Shown here in pieces: positions 43,990-53,721 of a DNA stretch of 64,000 nt. The notes under the pieces are model-generated. The model had not been told where the DNA came from. It saw only the letters and a list, made by a program, of their open reading frames with translations, and did not search any database. How positions within the stretch are numbered: the stretch's first letter is position 1; the number at the start of each line of letters is the position of its first letter. The DNA is taken from assembly GCF_017104965.1 (NCBI RefSeq), contig NZ_JAAGPR010000018.1, positions 101,461 to 165,460 of the forward strand. The letters are read 5' to 3'. The translations under genes were made by a program, and so were the position numbers. This DNA comes from Paraburkholderia sp. Ac-20340. Lineage in GTDB: Bacteria > Pseudomonadota > Gammaproteobacteria > Burkholderiales > Burkholderiaceae.

Positions 43990-44185
43990 ACACAGAAAGG
44001 AGAGTATAGCAGGGATTTCGGAAAAAGGAAGCCCCTTATCGCGATTTGTTTGAAAGCGTGCTTCGTGTAACCTCGTGGGAAGGGCGCTGGAATCTTTATA
44101 GGCCCCGGTTGCGGTTGCATCAAAGCTGCAGCGGCGCCATTTCGAAGTCACGTAGTGACAAGCAAACGCAGTCAATCGAACCATC

Positions 44186-44749
44186 ATGAACAAGGCCTTT
44201 GTCAAAGAATCGACCGACAACGACGATGACGATCTCGAAGCCGGTCAACCCGCCATTCCTGCCGGCGCCAAGAACTACATCACGCCGGCCGGCTACGAAC
44301 GCATGCGCAACGAACTGCTGCATCTGATCGACGAGGCGCGGCCCGAGGTGGTCAAGCTCGTTTCGTGGGCGGCGTCGAACGGCGACCGCTCCGAGAACGG
44401 CGACTACATCTACGGTAAGCGACGATTGCGGGAGATCGACCGGCGTATCCGCTTTCTGACCAAGCGGCTGGATCTGGCCGAGGTCGTGGATAGCAGCCGT
44501 CAAGAAAGCGTGGATCAGGTGTTCTTCGGTGCGACGGTGGAATACGGCACCGAGGACGGCGAGGTGCACACCGTCACGATCGTGGGCGTGGACGAGGTCG
44601 ATCTGGATCGCGGCTTCGTGAGCTGGGTGTCGCCGGTTGCGCGGGCGCTCATCAAGGCAAAGATCGGCGATCAGGTGATTCTGCACACGCCTGCGGGCCC
44701 GGCGCCGATCGACGTGCTCGATGTGCAATATCCGCAGCGAAGCGCCTGA
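44186..44749 (+). CDS. greB: Transcription elongation factor GreB
   Basis: 187 residues. After an acidic N-terminal extension of about 25 residues the family starts KNYITPAGYERMRNELLHLIDEARPEVVKLVSWAASNGDRSENGDYIYGKRRLREIDRRIRFLTKRL; the acidic loop between the coiled-coil helices (the GDRSENGDY region) is the catalytic Asp/Glu tip. The C-terminal FKBP-like domain has FFGATVEYGTEDGE, VDEVDLDRGFVSWVSPVARAL. YGKRRLREIDRRI is the GreB rather than GreA form. It rescues backtracked RNA polymerase by stimulating transcript cleavage. Confidence 0.94.
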   Translation: MNKAFVKESTDNDDDDLEAGQPAIPAGAKNYITPAGYERMRNELLHLIDEARPEVVKLVSWAASNGDRSENGDYIYGKRRLREIDRRIRFLTKRLDLAEVVDSSRQESVDQVFFGATVEYGTEDGEVHTVTIVGVDEVDLDRGFVSWVSPVARALIKAKIGDQVILHTPAGPAPIDVLDVQYPQRSA

Positions 44750-44797
44750 GCGCACTCGGGAAGCGTTCAGGACGCATGCAGGCGCGGTAGAAATGAA

Positions 44798-44823
44798 AAA
44801 AGGCGCCGCAAGCGGCGCCTTTT
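44798..44823. terminator. Bidirectional terminator between greB and the porin gene
   Basis: AAAAGGCGCCGC (44798-44809), AA, GCGGCGCCTTTT (44812-44823), with A's on one side and T's on the other. Confidence 0.88.
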
Positions 44824-44862
44824 CAGCTGCACAGCTGGCCGCAAGGGCCAGCGAGGTGCATC

Positions 44863-46014
44863 TTAGAAGCGGTGACGCATACCAACCGTCACAGCAACCT
44901 GGTCTTGACGGGTCGAAGCCGAACCCGTGCCCAGACCGTTCAGGTTTGCGCCGACTTCCGAGTTCGACGACACGTGTTGCCAGTCGCCTTGCAGGTAGAC
45001 ATCCGTGCGCTTCGACAGTGCGTAGTCCGACTGCAGAGCAACCGTGTTGTAGTTCGGGTTCACGCCGCCGCCGAAGTTTGCGCGGGTGTACGTGTACGCG
45101 CCAGCCAGGCTCAGAGCCGGCGTCAGAGCGTAACGGACGTTGCCTTCAAAGTTCTGGAAGCGTGCGCTGTTAGCACCGAAGCCGAGCGTCGAGCTGCGGC
45201 CCGATTGAGCTGCCGAGATGCCGACTGCGTCGGTCAGGTTCGTCTGCGTGTAGACGAAGCCAGCCGTTGCCGGGCCGAACGTGTAGTTCACGCCGCCGCC
45301 GAACGTGCGTTGACGGCCAGCTGCGAACGTCCATTCGCCCGTCTGTGCGCCCGAACCCGAAACCGTGTTCGCCAGGTTGTTGACGTCGTTGTTCATCTGC
45401 AGGTAGCCCGCAGCAACGTTCAGGCCGCCCCAGTTGTACGATGCGCCGATGCTGTATGCACGGTTGTTCGCGAATTCGGTGCTGTTCGAGAACGAGTACG
45501 TACCGCCGAACTTGAAGCCAGCGTAGTTGACGCTCGAGTACTTGACCGTGTTGTTGAAACGAACCGAGTTGTTCAGGTTGTCGTTATCGAACGGGTGAGC
45601 AGCGATCGTGCCACCGTATTGCGAGCCGGTGTTCGACAGCGGTGCCAGGTAGTCGACGACGGAGTCGTACTGACGGCCGAGGGTGACAGCACCGTACTGG
45701 TTGCTTGCCAGACCGACGAAAGCTTGACGGCCGAACATGCGGCTCGACTGACCTGCCGTGCCGTTCATGATGTTGAAGCCGCTTTCCAGGGTGAAGATTG
45801 CCTTCAGGCCGCCACCGAGGTCTTCAGCACCGCGCAGGCCCCAACGGCTGCCGTTGACCGTGCCGCTCGAAGCCTTCCACAGGCTGTGGCCGCCCGAGTT
45901 GTTCACGTAGGTCAGACCAGCGTCGACCAGGCCGTACAGCGTAACGCTGCTTTGTGCGTGAGCAGCCGTTGCAAAAACGCCCGTGAGGGCAGCGACCATG
46001 AGAGTCTTTTTCAT
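44863..46014 (-). CDS. Gram-negative trimeric porin (Burkholderia OpcP/Omp38 type)
   Basis: 383 residues from the ATG at 46014. The signal peptide is MKKTLMVAALTGVFATAAHA. The mature part starts QSSVTLYGLVDAGLTYVNN, then WGLRGAEDLGGGLKAIFTLESGFN, MFGRQAFVGLASNQYGAVTLGRQYD (the loop 3/barrel-wall porin signature), and ends VGMRHRF with the C-terminal Phe needed for BAM insertion. A 16-strand general-diffusion porin of the outer membrane. The codon choice is very biased, as in highly expressed genes. A long upstream region holds its promoter. Confidence 0.95.
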   Translation of the reverse strand: MKKTLMVAALTGVFATAAHAQSSVTLYGLVDAGLTYVNNSGGHSLWKASSGTVNGSRWGLRGAEDLGGGLKAIFTLESGFNIMNGTAGQSSRMFGRQAFVGLASNQYGAVTLGRQYDSVVDYLAPLSNTGSQYGGTIAAHPFDNDNLNNSVRFNNTVKYSSVNYAGFKFGGTYSFSNSTEFANNRAYSIGASYNWGGLNVAAGYLQMNNDVNNLANTVSGSGAQTGEWTFAAGRQRTFGGGVNYTFGPATAGFVYTQTNLTDAVGISAAQSGRSSTLGFGANSARFQNFEGNVRYALTPALSLAGAYTYTRANFGGGVNPNYNTVALQSDYALSKRTDVYLQGDWQHVSSNSEVGANLNGLGTGSASTRQDQVAVTVGMRHRF

Positions 46015-46398
46015 CTTTGTAAACTCCGAGAACAGAGGTGGGTTTCGTCGAACCCTGTTTGGGAAACCGTCCACGCGAATCGCAGCGAGAGGCAAAGCCC
46101 GCGTGGCGCGTTAAATCCATCGCAGTCGGTTTCCGGACAGGCAGAGTGTAGAAGAGGGTGCCTGCGATCAAGGCATTCCGATTTGCGCAATAAAGTATTG
46201 CGAATTCGGAAATGATATTTGGGCCGGCTTCAAGCCTTACTGGTCAAGGCTTTCAGCGGATTTACATGCATGGGTGAAAGAAGTGTCAACCGAATGGCGT
46301 TGTGCGATCGCTACAATAATCGATTGCACAAAACGGTGGTAATCCGTGTCAACCTGGATTATTGCGTCTCACGTAACAGATGATTGTGTGCCGCAGAG
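46015..46398. other. Porin leader/promoter region
   Basis: 384 bases upstream of the porin start, more AT-rich than average (46,160-46,400). The porin promoter must be here on the minus strand; no gene seen. The plus-strand sRNA promoter begins at the far side. Confidence 0.5.
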
Positions 46399-46427
46399 TT
46401 AATGGGCCAGAACCCTGCGGCTATACT
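46399..46427 (+). promoter_or_regulatory. Promoter for the putative small RNA
   Basis: TTAATG (46399-46404, weak -35) and TATACT (46422-46427, good -10) with 17 bases between them. Confidence 0.55.
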
Positions 46428-46433
46428 GAACTC

Positions 46434-46516
46434 GCTGCTTTCCGAAGCAGACTTTTTCGTTGACGAAAAAGATCTCCAAACCTTTGTCGGCGCGGCCTTG
46501 GCTGCGCTTTTTTTTT
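46434..46516 (+). ncRNA. Candidate trans-acting small RNA, about 83 nt
   Basis: Downstream of a sigma-70-like promoter there are three successive hairpins: CTGCTT/AAGCAG (46435-46450), CTTTTTCGT/ACGAAAAAG (46452-46471) and GCGCGGC/GGCTGCGC (46490-46507, with one G-U pair), the last followed by nine T residues (46508-46516). The stretch between hairpins 2 and 3 (GATCTCCAAACCTTTGTC) is single-stranded and could pair with targets. This is the plan of an Hfq-dependent sRNA. No protein frame covers it. Confidence 0.6.
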
Positions 46517-46569
46517 GCCTGCCGCGCATGCACGACAGGCTGCTGGCTCCGCTTTCTGCCCGCCCGGTC

Positions 46570-46767
46570 TTACCTGGCGTGGTCTTCCGGCGGTTCAGGT
46601 TGCAGGCTCCAGTCTTCCATTACGTAATGCCGGGCGTCCATTGGGGAACACAGCAGGTTCTGCCAGTGATCGCCATGCCATGACCCGTAAGTCTCAATAT
46701 CGCTTGTGGATTCCGGACCGTCGATTTCGACGAGCCAATGAAACCAGCGTCGCAGTAACGTCAGCAT
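46570..46767 (-). CDS. Small hypothetical protein, 65 residues
   Basis: MLTLLRRWFHWLVEIDGPESTSDIETYGSWHGDHWQNLL... with GGGAGG six to seven bases before the ATG. It is rich in Trp and His (WFHWLVE, SWHGDHW) and acidic, has no signal peptide and fits no family I know. The ribosome site and lack of better alternatives support it as a real gene. Confidence 0.55.
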   Translation of the reverse strand: MLTLLRRWFHWLVEIDGPESTSDIETYGSWHGDHWQNLLCSPMDARHYVMEDWSLQPEPPEDHAR

Positions 46768-47020
46768 GATTGCCTCCCATTGCACGCGAACTCTATTCAT
46801 CATGGGTCGATTGGTTCACGCGAACAACCGGTAAAAACACTTACGTTTGACACTGATTGTTACATTTGCGGTAGCTTTTCCCGATTCAATCCAAAGGCAC
46901 CCATTAAATGTGTAAAAAACGGTGTGCGCCCGCGTCCATTTACTTTGCATATGTTTTTGCGGGTTTTTTGATGCACGCCGGTTTATCTCGGAAACGGGAA
47001 TGCTGTTATAAAAAATTCGC

Positions 47021-47050
47021 TTGACTGCCGATTGGCGTTCCCCGTATAAC
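47021..47050 (+). promoter_or_regulatory. Promoter of the cold-shock gene
   Basis: TTGACT (47021-47026) and TATAAC (47045-47050), 18 bases apart. It implies a 5' untranslated region of about 110 bases, the sort of long leader seen in cspA-type mRNAs. Confidence 0.65.
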
Positions 47051-47168
47051 GGCAATTCTGAATTGGCCTTTCAGCTTCAATTGCATTGACATAGCGGTGA
47101 GGGCGAGTCAGTTTGAATTCGGCGTGAGGGTATTGCCCGCGTCATTTAATTTCGAGGGAAACGGAAAC

Positions 47169-47372
47169 ATGGAAACCGGTATTGTCAAATGGTTCAATGA
47201 TGCTAAGGGCTTTGGCTTCATCACGTCGGATGCCGGCGGCGACGACCTCTTCGCGCACTTCTCCGAGATCCGCTCGGAAGGCTTCAAGTCGCTGAAGGAG
47301 AACCAGCGCGTCTCGTTCGACGTCAAGGTTGGCCCGAAGGGCAAGCAGGCCGCGAACATCCAGCCGCTGTAA
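47169..47372 (+). CDS. Cold-shock domain protein (CspA family)
   Basis: 67 residues. METGIVKWFNDAKGFGFITSDAGGDDLFAHFSEIRSEGFKSLKENQRVSFDV carries RNP1 (KGFGFI) and RNP2 (DLFAHF), the nucleic-acid-binding face of the CSD fold. A GAGGGAAACGGAAAC leader precedes the ATG. Members act as RNA chaperones in cold or general growth. Monocistronic, with a terminator after it. Confidence 0.95.
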   Translation: METGIVKWFNDAKGFGFITSDAGGDDLFAHFSEIRSEGFKSLKENQRVSFDVKVGPKGKQAANIQPL

Positions 47373-47447
47373 ATTCTTGCAGCAGCACCTGGCCGCGTCG
47401 TGCGGACAGATCAGGCAAGCGGCAGTGTTGCCCGCTGCCTGAAGCAG

Positions 47448-47475
47448 GCCCTGGTTATCCAGGGCTTTTTTATTT
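47448..47475 (+). terminator. Terminator of the cold-shock gene
   Basis: GCCCTGG (47448-47454), TTAT, CCAGGGC (47459-47465), then TTTTTTATTTT. A second imperfect hairpin (CAGGCAAGCGGCA/CCCGCTGCCTG, about 47412-47440) lies just before. Confidence 0.88.
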
Positions 47476-47736
47476 TCTGGCGTAAAACAATCATCGCGGT
47501 CATTGCCTGAAAATATCAGGCGGCTTTATAAAGGTAGTCGTTTTAACGGGGAAAACCCCAATTAAAAAAATCCGTCAATTGCGCCATTAAAATGCAATCC
47601 CGATGCAATATTGACGCAACCTCGCCGTAACCCAATCGCCACTTCAAAAAAGCCGTCGCGCCGCGAAAGCGCTGCGCGCTTTGCCCAAACGGTGCATACT
47701 TGGGCCGATTTCTTCTCTTTGTCTTGCCGTTTCTCC

Positions 47737-48900
47737 ATGTCCGACACCCTCTTGAGCGCCGAACCCACGTCCGGCGGCGTCCCCCTCGTCTTTGTTGATC
47801 TGGAAACGACGGGGGGCTCGGTGGGCGAACACCGTATCACCGAAGTCGGTATCGTCGAGGTGATTGATGGGCAGGCCACGCGCTGGAGCTCGCTGGTCGA
47901 TCCGCAGCAATCGATCCCGCCCTTTATCCAGCAGTTGACCGGCATCAGCAATGCCATGGTGCGCGGCGCGCCCACCTTCGCCGAGATTGCCCCCGCACTG
48001 TTCGAGCGCCTCGCGGGCAAGCTTTTCGTCGCGCACAACGCGAGTTTCGACCGGGGCTTTCTGCGCGCCGAGTTCGAACGCGCCGGGCTCTCGTTCAATC
48101 CCGATGTGCTGTGTACGGTGCGGCTTTCGCGCGCGCTCTTTCCTGCCGAAAAGCGCCACGGCCTGGATGCGCTGGTCGAGCGCCATGCCCTTGTGGCGGC
48201 CGATCGCCACCGCGCGCTCGCCGATGCCGATCTGCTCTGGCAATTCTGGCAGCGCCTGCCGGGTCTCGTGCCCGAGGACATGCTGGCGACGCAGATCGAG
48301 CGTCTGACGCGCCGCCATCGCCTCGCGGGCGATATCACCGACGATCTGATCGAAACCGCGCCCGCCGGCCACGGTGTCTACGCGTTCTTCGGCGAAAACG
48401 ACGCGCCTCTATATGTAGGACGTAGTGTGCGCGTGCGTCAGCGTGTGCGTTCGCATCTGTCAGGCGAGCGCCGTTCGTCGCGCGAGCAGCGGATGGCGCA
48501 GCAGATCCGCCGGGTCGAATGGCAGGCGACGGGTGGCGAGCTTGGCGCCTTGCTGGTCGAGGCGCGCTGGCTCGCACAACTGCGGCCGTCGTTCAATCGC
48601 GCGCAGAAGGTGTCGAAGCAGGACCCCGTTTCGATGCCTTGGCCGTTTGGCGCAGCGGTGCTGGTGGAAGAGCAGGACGCCGTGCGCGGCACGGCGGTGT
48701 TTCATGTGATCGACCGCTGGTGTTATCTCGGTGCGGCGGCGAGTGTGGTCGAGGCGGGCACGCTGGCCGCAGCGGCAATGGCAGCCGACGCGCCGTTCGA
48801 GCTTTCCACGTGGCGCATCCTGCAAACGCGTATCGAGCGCGGTCTGAGCGTGCTGCCGCTCGAGCCGTCGGTGGCTGACGGCGTGGCTAGCGCGATCTGA
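47737..48900 (+). CDS. DnaQ-like exonuclease fused to a GIY-YIG nuclease domain
   Basis: 387 residues from the ATG at 47737. Residues about 15-180 are a DEDDh 3'-5' exonuclease as in Pol III epsilon: VFVDLETTGG (Asp, Glu), HNASFDRGF (Asp) and HRALADADLLW (His, Asp), so the site is complete. Residues about 200-290 are a UvrC/Cho-like GIY-YIG domain: GHGVYAFFGE...PLYVGRSVRVRQRVRSHL and the metal Glu in LVEARWLAQLRPSFN. The remaining C-terminal about 90 residues are unassigned. Probably a DNA-repair nuclease. The alone-standing gene points nearly into the chorismate mutase gene. Confidence 0.88.
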   Translation: MSDTLLSAEPTSGGVPLVFVDLETTGGSVGEHRITEVGIVEVIDGQATRWSSLVDPQQSIPPFIQQLTGISNAMVRGAPTFAEIAPALFERLAGKLFVAHNASFDRGFLRAEFERAGLSFNPDVLCTVRLSRALFPAEKRHGLDALVERHALVAADRHRALADADLLWQFWQRLPGLVPEDMLATQIERLTRRHRLAGDITDDLIETAPAGHGVYAFFGENDAPLYVGRSVRVRQRVRSHLSGERRSSREQRMAQQIRRVEWQATGGELGALLVEARWLAQLRPSFNRAQKVSKQDPVSMPWPFGAAVLVEEQDAVRGTAVFHVIDRWCYLGAAASVVEAGTLAAAAMAADAPFELSTWRILQTRIERGLSVLPLEPSVADGVASAI

Positions 48901-48927
48901 TCGCGCTTTAATTCGAGCTTTCGGCGT

Positions 48928-49518
48928 TCAGGCCATGCCGCCCACGCCGCCCGCCTCGCAGACGTGCCCGAGCGCGCGCGTCATCGCGTCCGCGCGGGTG
49001 GAGTCGTAGCGCGTCAACTCTTTCCAGTTTGCGACGGCCCGCGCGACCCGCGCCGGGCAGTCGTCGGCTGCGCGCGTCGTTTGTACGCGTGCGAGTGCGC
49101 CGATCAGTTGCCCCGTCAGACGATCGAGTTGCGGACGCGTGACGCTCGCCAGATCCGGCGCCGGATTCGCCGGCGGCTGCGAGTTGCGCCAGTTCGCGAA
49201 CAGCGCCTGTTGCATCTGAGTGCTCGCATCGATCTGATCGCGGAAGAACTCGCGCGCGAACACCGGATCGACGCCCGCGGTTGTGGCGCGCTTTTGCACA
49301 TCGGCGAGCAGCGCATTTTCGCGTGGCGTATCGGTGATCGGCTTGTGGTTGAGCCACTTCCAGTGCGCGACGGGCTCGGCCAGCGCGAGACGCTGCGAAA
49401 CCAGGGCGACAAGATTGGTCAGGGCGGTATCGTCGCCGTCGGCGTGCGCCGTAACGGCAGGCAAGGCGAAGAGCAGGGCGGCGGCGCAGGACGCGAGCGC
49501 GCGAAAGCGAAAAGTCAT
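48928..49518 (-). CDS. Secreted chorismate mutase (AroQ-gamma type)
   Basis: 196 residues. The signal peptide is MTFRFRALASCAAALLFALPAVTAHA. The mature all-helical part has LVSQRLALAEPVAHWKW (active-site Arg and Lys), ITDTPRENALLADVQKRATTAGVD, and FFRDQIDASTQMQQALFANWR, matching the periplasmic *AroQ class. Converts chorismate to prephenate outside the cytoplasm; the physiological role of exported forms is debated. Cys at 153 and 187 may form a disulfide. Confidence 0.88.
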   Translation of the reverse strand: MTFRFRALASCAAALLFALPAVTAHADGDDTALTNLVALVSQRLALAEPVAHWKWLNHKPITDTPRENALLADVQKRATTAGVDPVFAREFFRDQIDASTQMQQALFANWRNSQPPANPAPDLASVTRPQLDRLTGQLIGALARVQTTRAADDCPARVARAVANWKELTRYDSTRADAMTRALGHVCEAGGVGGMA

Positions 49519-49809
49519 TGCGTGATAAGTGGCCGGCTGGCCGAAAAGGCAAAAGCAGAGGATAGCCGGTTATCAGGCAGACGTTGTGTGACGGCGGAAC
49601 ATCGGCTTGAGGCGCGCACAGCTGCGCTTCTCACGCAGCGCCGCGGCCGGGCGCGCGTTGAAGCGCTCAGCCGTTCCCACGCGCCATGACTGCATGGCGC
49701 GCAATTGAAGCAAGCGTGCGTAATTGGTCCTGTAGACGGCGCGAAAAAACCGCGGCAGATGGTCGGCCTGCCGATTTTTCTGGTCCGTCAGCGCCGTAGC
49801 GCGTCCCCA
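49519..49809. other. Intergenic stretch, no gene recognised
   Basis: 291 bases upstream of the chorismate mutase gene. Promoter assumed; no gene or strong hairpin seen. Confidence 0.5.
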
Positions 49810-49959
49810 TTACTTCTGTTCGTGTGACTTGCGTTGCTCGTCGAGAAATGCGCGCACATGCGAGGGCAATTCGTCGCCGAGAAACTCGACGGCCACCGGT
49901 TCCGGATCCGGGCTAAAAACTTGGTCCGGGGTCGGAATCCTTGGCGGTTTGGCATCCAT
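49810..49959 (-). CDS. Small hypothetical protein, 49 residues
   Basis: MDAKPPRIPTPDQVFSPDPEPVAVEFLGDELPSHVRAFLDEQRKSHEQK with AGGAGAAA seven to eight bases before the ATG; the longer frame upstream has poor codon use. Acidic, Pro-rich, probably disordered at the N-terminus with one C-terminal helix. No family recognised. Confidence 0.5.
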   Translation of the reverse strand: MDAKPPRIPTPDQVFSPDPEPVAVEFLGDELPSHVRAFLDEQRKSHEQK

Positions 49960-50124
49960 GATCTTTCTCCTGTGTAAGACGATTATCCGGCTCGCTCCTT
50001 CACGCGCGCTAGTGGTGCCCAACGTAAAAGTGCTTTTCAGGTCCGTGTGTTGCTTTATTTGCACAGCGCACAGATTTATTAAGCGAGCAGGAATATACTT
50101 ATTCGGTTGATCGCTAAACCGATG

Positions 50125-50156
50125 AAAGCCCTCGCATTCAGTCGAGGGCTTTTTTA
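50125..50156 (+). terminator. Rho-independent terminator on the plus strand without a clear gene before it
   Basis: AAAGCCCTCG (50125-50134) pairs with CGAGGGCTTT (50143-50152), followed by TTTT. No plus-strand gene lies within several hundred bases upstream. Confidence 0.75.
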
Positions 50157-50329
50157 CGTCTGACGAGTTGTGCATCGCAGCAATACGCTGCGGTGCGCAA
50201 AGCCCGCCAGTCGGGCGTTTCCGGTGCCAGTTCCAGAACGCCTGCTTCGCTCGAACCGCTTGCCCGCGCCGATGTGGGCACTGCCGCAATCCGTCCTTCC
50301 GTTCGTTGCCGCTCGTAAAACATCACCAT
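50138..50329 (-). CDS. Possible small protein, 63 residues
   Basis: From the ATG at 50329: MVMFYERQRTEGRIAAVPTSARAS...WRALRTAAYCCDAQLVRRKKALD. GGAATGG lies just upstream and the codon use is reasonable for this genome, but no family is recognised and the 3' end overlaps the terminator stem of the other strand. Low certainty. Confidence 0.35.
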   Translation of the reverse strand: MVMFYERQRTEGRIAAVPTSARASGSSEAGVLELAPETPDWRALRTAAYCCDAQLVRRKKALD

Positions 50330-50356
50330 TCCACTAGAACGGACGATTATGCGCAT

Positions 50357-50660
50357 CCGTTGACCGCTGCGTGGTTAACATAATTAAACGAATGTAAGCG
50401 AGCGTTTCTTTCTAAATCACTGATTAAAAGTGGACGAAAGCGTTCGGGCTCAGATTTAACTGAAAGTGCGAGTCGCCAAAAGAATGAGAATGCTTCGCAC
50501 ATCCCGACAGAATCGCCTTCCGGCGCGCGCGGCTTTTCGGAATCGTCCGATTCGATCAGACCAGGCATTTCGCTATCTTTAAAAGATCGTGCGGTGTCAG
50601 GCAGGCCAGATCGCCTGGTCGCCATCCTGCACATGCCCCTTTCTCCCAGTCGCTCCGACG
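50357..50660. other. Intergenic stretch, no gene recognised
   Basis: 304 bases, with an AT-rich part near 50,380-50,500, likely the promoter region of the TPR gene. No gene seen. Confidence 0.45.
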
Positions 50661-52454
50661 ATGAACCCATCCGATACCGCGCCGATCTCCGCCGTCTCCG
50701 ATCCCACCGACGATCTGCTAACGCTTGCCGATCGACACCTCGCCGCCGGCCGCGCAGACGACGCGATCCAGCAATACGCGCAGTGTCTGGCGCGCGATCC
50801 GCGGCATTCTGGTGCTTTGCATCGTGCCGCGCTGGCCTGCATGCAGGCAGGGCGCGCCGACGACGCACGTGCTTATCTCGATCGGGCGATCCACGTCGAG
50901 CCGACGAACGCCGCGCTCTGGGAGCATCGCGGTCTGATGGCGGCCTTGGCGCGCGAACATGTCGTGGCGGAAGCGGCCTACCATCGCGCGCTTGCTCTCG
51001 CGGGCAGCACGTCCACGCTGCATCGCAATCTCGCCGATGTGCTGAAACTCGCGGGCCGTCAGGACGAAGCGCGCCATCACTATGAGCAAGCGCTCGCGCT
51101 CGATCCTGATCTGCATCATGCGGCGCGCCGGTTGGGCGATCTGGGCATCGAAGCCGGCCGGGACCGGGACGCCGTCCGCTATTTCGAGCACGCCTGGCGT
51201 CTGGGGAATGCGCGCCTCACCGATGGACTGAGCTTGCTGGAGCTTCACTCGCGGCTCGGTCATCGCGCGCAGGCTGAAGCCGTGATTGCGCAACTACGTG
51301 CCGAATTCGCTGCCGATGCCTACGCGCTCAAGGAACTCGCTTTCGCGCTGAACAAGCTCGATCGGTTCGATCTCGCGCTCGACGTGGCGAAGCAGGGCCT
51401 GGCGGTCGATCCGTCGATGTGGCTGCTGCATCACAACGCTGCGTACGCATCGCACATGCGCGGCGATTTCGGGAGCATGCACCGATACAACGTCGAGGCC
51501 GCGCGCGTCGCGCCCGATAACGCGCCCATCCAGTTCAACCTGGCCGTTTCGCTATTGCGCGAGGGGGCGTTCGAAGCGGGCTGGAAGCAGTACGCGTGGC
51601 ACGAGCAGTTGCCGGAAAACAGCACGCTCGCGCGTCCGCCGTTTGCCGAATGGCGCGGCGAACCGGTGGTGGGCAAGCGTTTTCTGTTGCTGGGCGAGCA
51701 GGGCCTCGGCGATCAGATCCAGTTGCTGCGTTGCGCCGCGTGGCTGCATCGCGCGGGCGCACAGGTCGATGTCTGGGTCGATAAGGCGCTGGTTGGCGTA
51801 GCGCGGTGTGCGAGCGGCGTGCATCAAGTATTCGAGACATTGCCGCGCGGCGATTACGACTTCTGGTGCCGCATGTTCCGCATGCCCGAGCATATGAAAC
51901 TCGCGTTGAGCGATCTTCCGCTTGAGATGCCGTATCTGCGCGCGCCGCAGCCGGAAATCGCGCGCTGGCGTGAGCAGCTGGAAAAGAGCGGCCGCCTGCG
52001 CGTGGGACTGGTGTGGAGCGGCAATCCGCATTATCACCTCGACCGCTATCGATCGGTGACGCTGGATGGCTTGCTGCCGATGCTCGAACAACCGGGCGTG
52101 TCGTGGTTCTCGCTGCAAAAGGGCGACGCGCAACATGCGCTCGAAGGCTTGCCCGCCGGGATCGACATGACGCCGCTCGGCACGCGTATCTCGACTTTCG
52201 AAGACACCCTGGCGATCGTGCATTCGCTCGATCTGGTGGTGACGGTCGATACCTCGGTGGCGCATCTGGCCGGTGCGGCGGGCGTGCCGGTCTGGGTGTT
52301 GCTGCCGGCGTGCACCGACTGGCGCTGGATGGCGCAGCGCGCGGACAGTCCGTGGTATCCGTCGGCGCGGCTTTTCAGGCAGCGTGAACTGGGGCAGTGG
52401 GGACCGGTGCTGGAGGACGTGAAGGCAGCGCTGACGCTGGAAGCCGCCCGCTGA
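50661..52454 (+). CDS. TPR protein with a C-terminal glycosyltransferase-like domain
   Basis: 597 residues from the ATG at 50661. The N-terminal 300 residues are about eight TPR units (ADRHLAAGRADDAIQQYAQCLARDP, ALHRAALACMQAGRADDARAYLDRAI, ...). From about 315 the sequence becomes WKQYAWHEQ..., GKRFLLLGEQGLGDQIQLLRCAAWLHRAGAQVDV, RVGLVWSGNPHYHLDRYRSV, and VTVDTSVAHLAGAAGVPVWVLLPACTDWRWM, the GT-B pattern of GT9/GT41-like proteins. Probably a glycosyltransferase acting on protein or a cell-surface polymer; the acceptor is unknown. No signal peptide. Confidence 0.82.
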   Translation: MNPSDTAPISAVSDPTDDLLTLADRHLAAGRADDAIQQYAQCLARDPRHSGALHRAALACMQAGRADDARAYLDRAIHVEPTNAALWEHRGLMAALAREHVVAEAAYHRALALAGSTSTLHRNLADVLKLAGRQDEARHHYEQALALDPDLHHAARRLGDLGIEAGRDRDAVRYFEHAWRLGNARLTDGLSLLELHSRLGHRAQAEAVIAQLRAEFAADAYALKELAFALNKLDRFDLALDVAKQGLAVDPSMWLLHHNAAYASHMRGDFGSMHRYNVEAARVAPDNAPIQFNLAVSLLREGAFEAGWKQYAWHEQLPENSTLARPPFAEWRGEPVVGKRFLLLGEQGLGDQIQLLRCAAWLHRAGAQVDVWVDKALVGVARCASGVHQVFETLPRGDYDFWCRMFRMPEHMKLALSDLPLEMPYLRAPQPEIARWREQLEKSGRLRVGLVWSGNPHYHLDRYRSVTLDGLLPMLEQPGVSWFSLQKGDAQHALEGLPAGIDMTPLGTRISTFEDTLAIVHSLDLVVTVDTSVAHLAGAAGVPVWVLLPACTDWRWMAQRADSPWYPSARLFRQRELGQWGPVLEDVKAALTLEAAR

Positions 52455-52522
52455 GCGGCTTCAAGTTGCGGGTGATTTCGTTCGTCATGTCGAAGCGACG
52501 AACGAAATCCTCGCTGCAAAGC

Positions 52523-52552
52523 AAAAAGCCCAGTCCGAAGACTGGGCTTTTT
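52523..52552. terminator. Bidirectional terminator between the TPR gene and tRNA-Thr
   Basis: AAAAAGCCCAGT (52523-52534), CCGAAG, ACTGGGCTTTTT (52541-52552). It can serve the TPR gene and the minus-strand tRNA. Confidence 0.88.
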
Positions 52553-52562
52553 GTTGAATCTT

Positions 52563-52638
52563 TGGTGCCGGAAAGAGGAATCGAACCCCCGACCTTCGCA
52601 TTACGAATGCGCTGCTCTACCGTCTGAGCTATTCCGGC
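52563..52638 (-). tRNA. tRNA-Thr (anticodon CGU)
   Basis: Minus strand reads GCCGGAATAGCTCAGACGG..., anticodon stem around TTCGTAA (anticodon CGT), GGGTTCGATTCCT T-arm, TTCCGGC acceptor and ACCA end. 76 bases. Confidence 0.97.
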
Positions 52639-52704
52639 CGCACATCAGAGAAGAAAGATTATAGGAAAGTGCTCAGAAGAATGCAAGCCCTTTCCTCATC
52701 TTTT

Positions 52705-53721
<1,017 letters not shown>

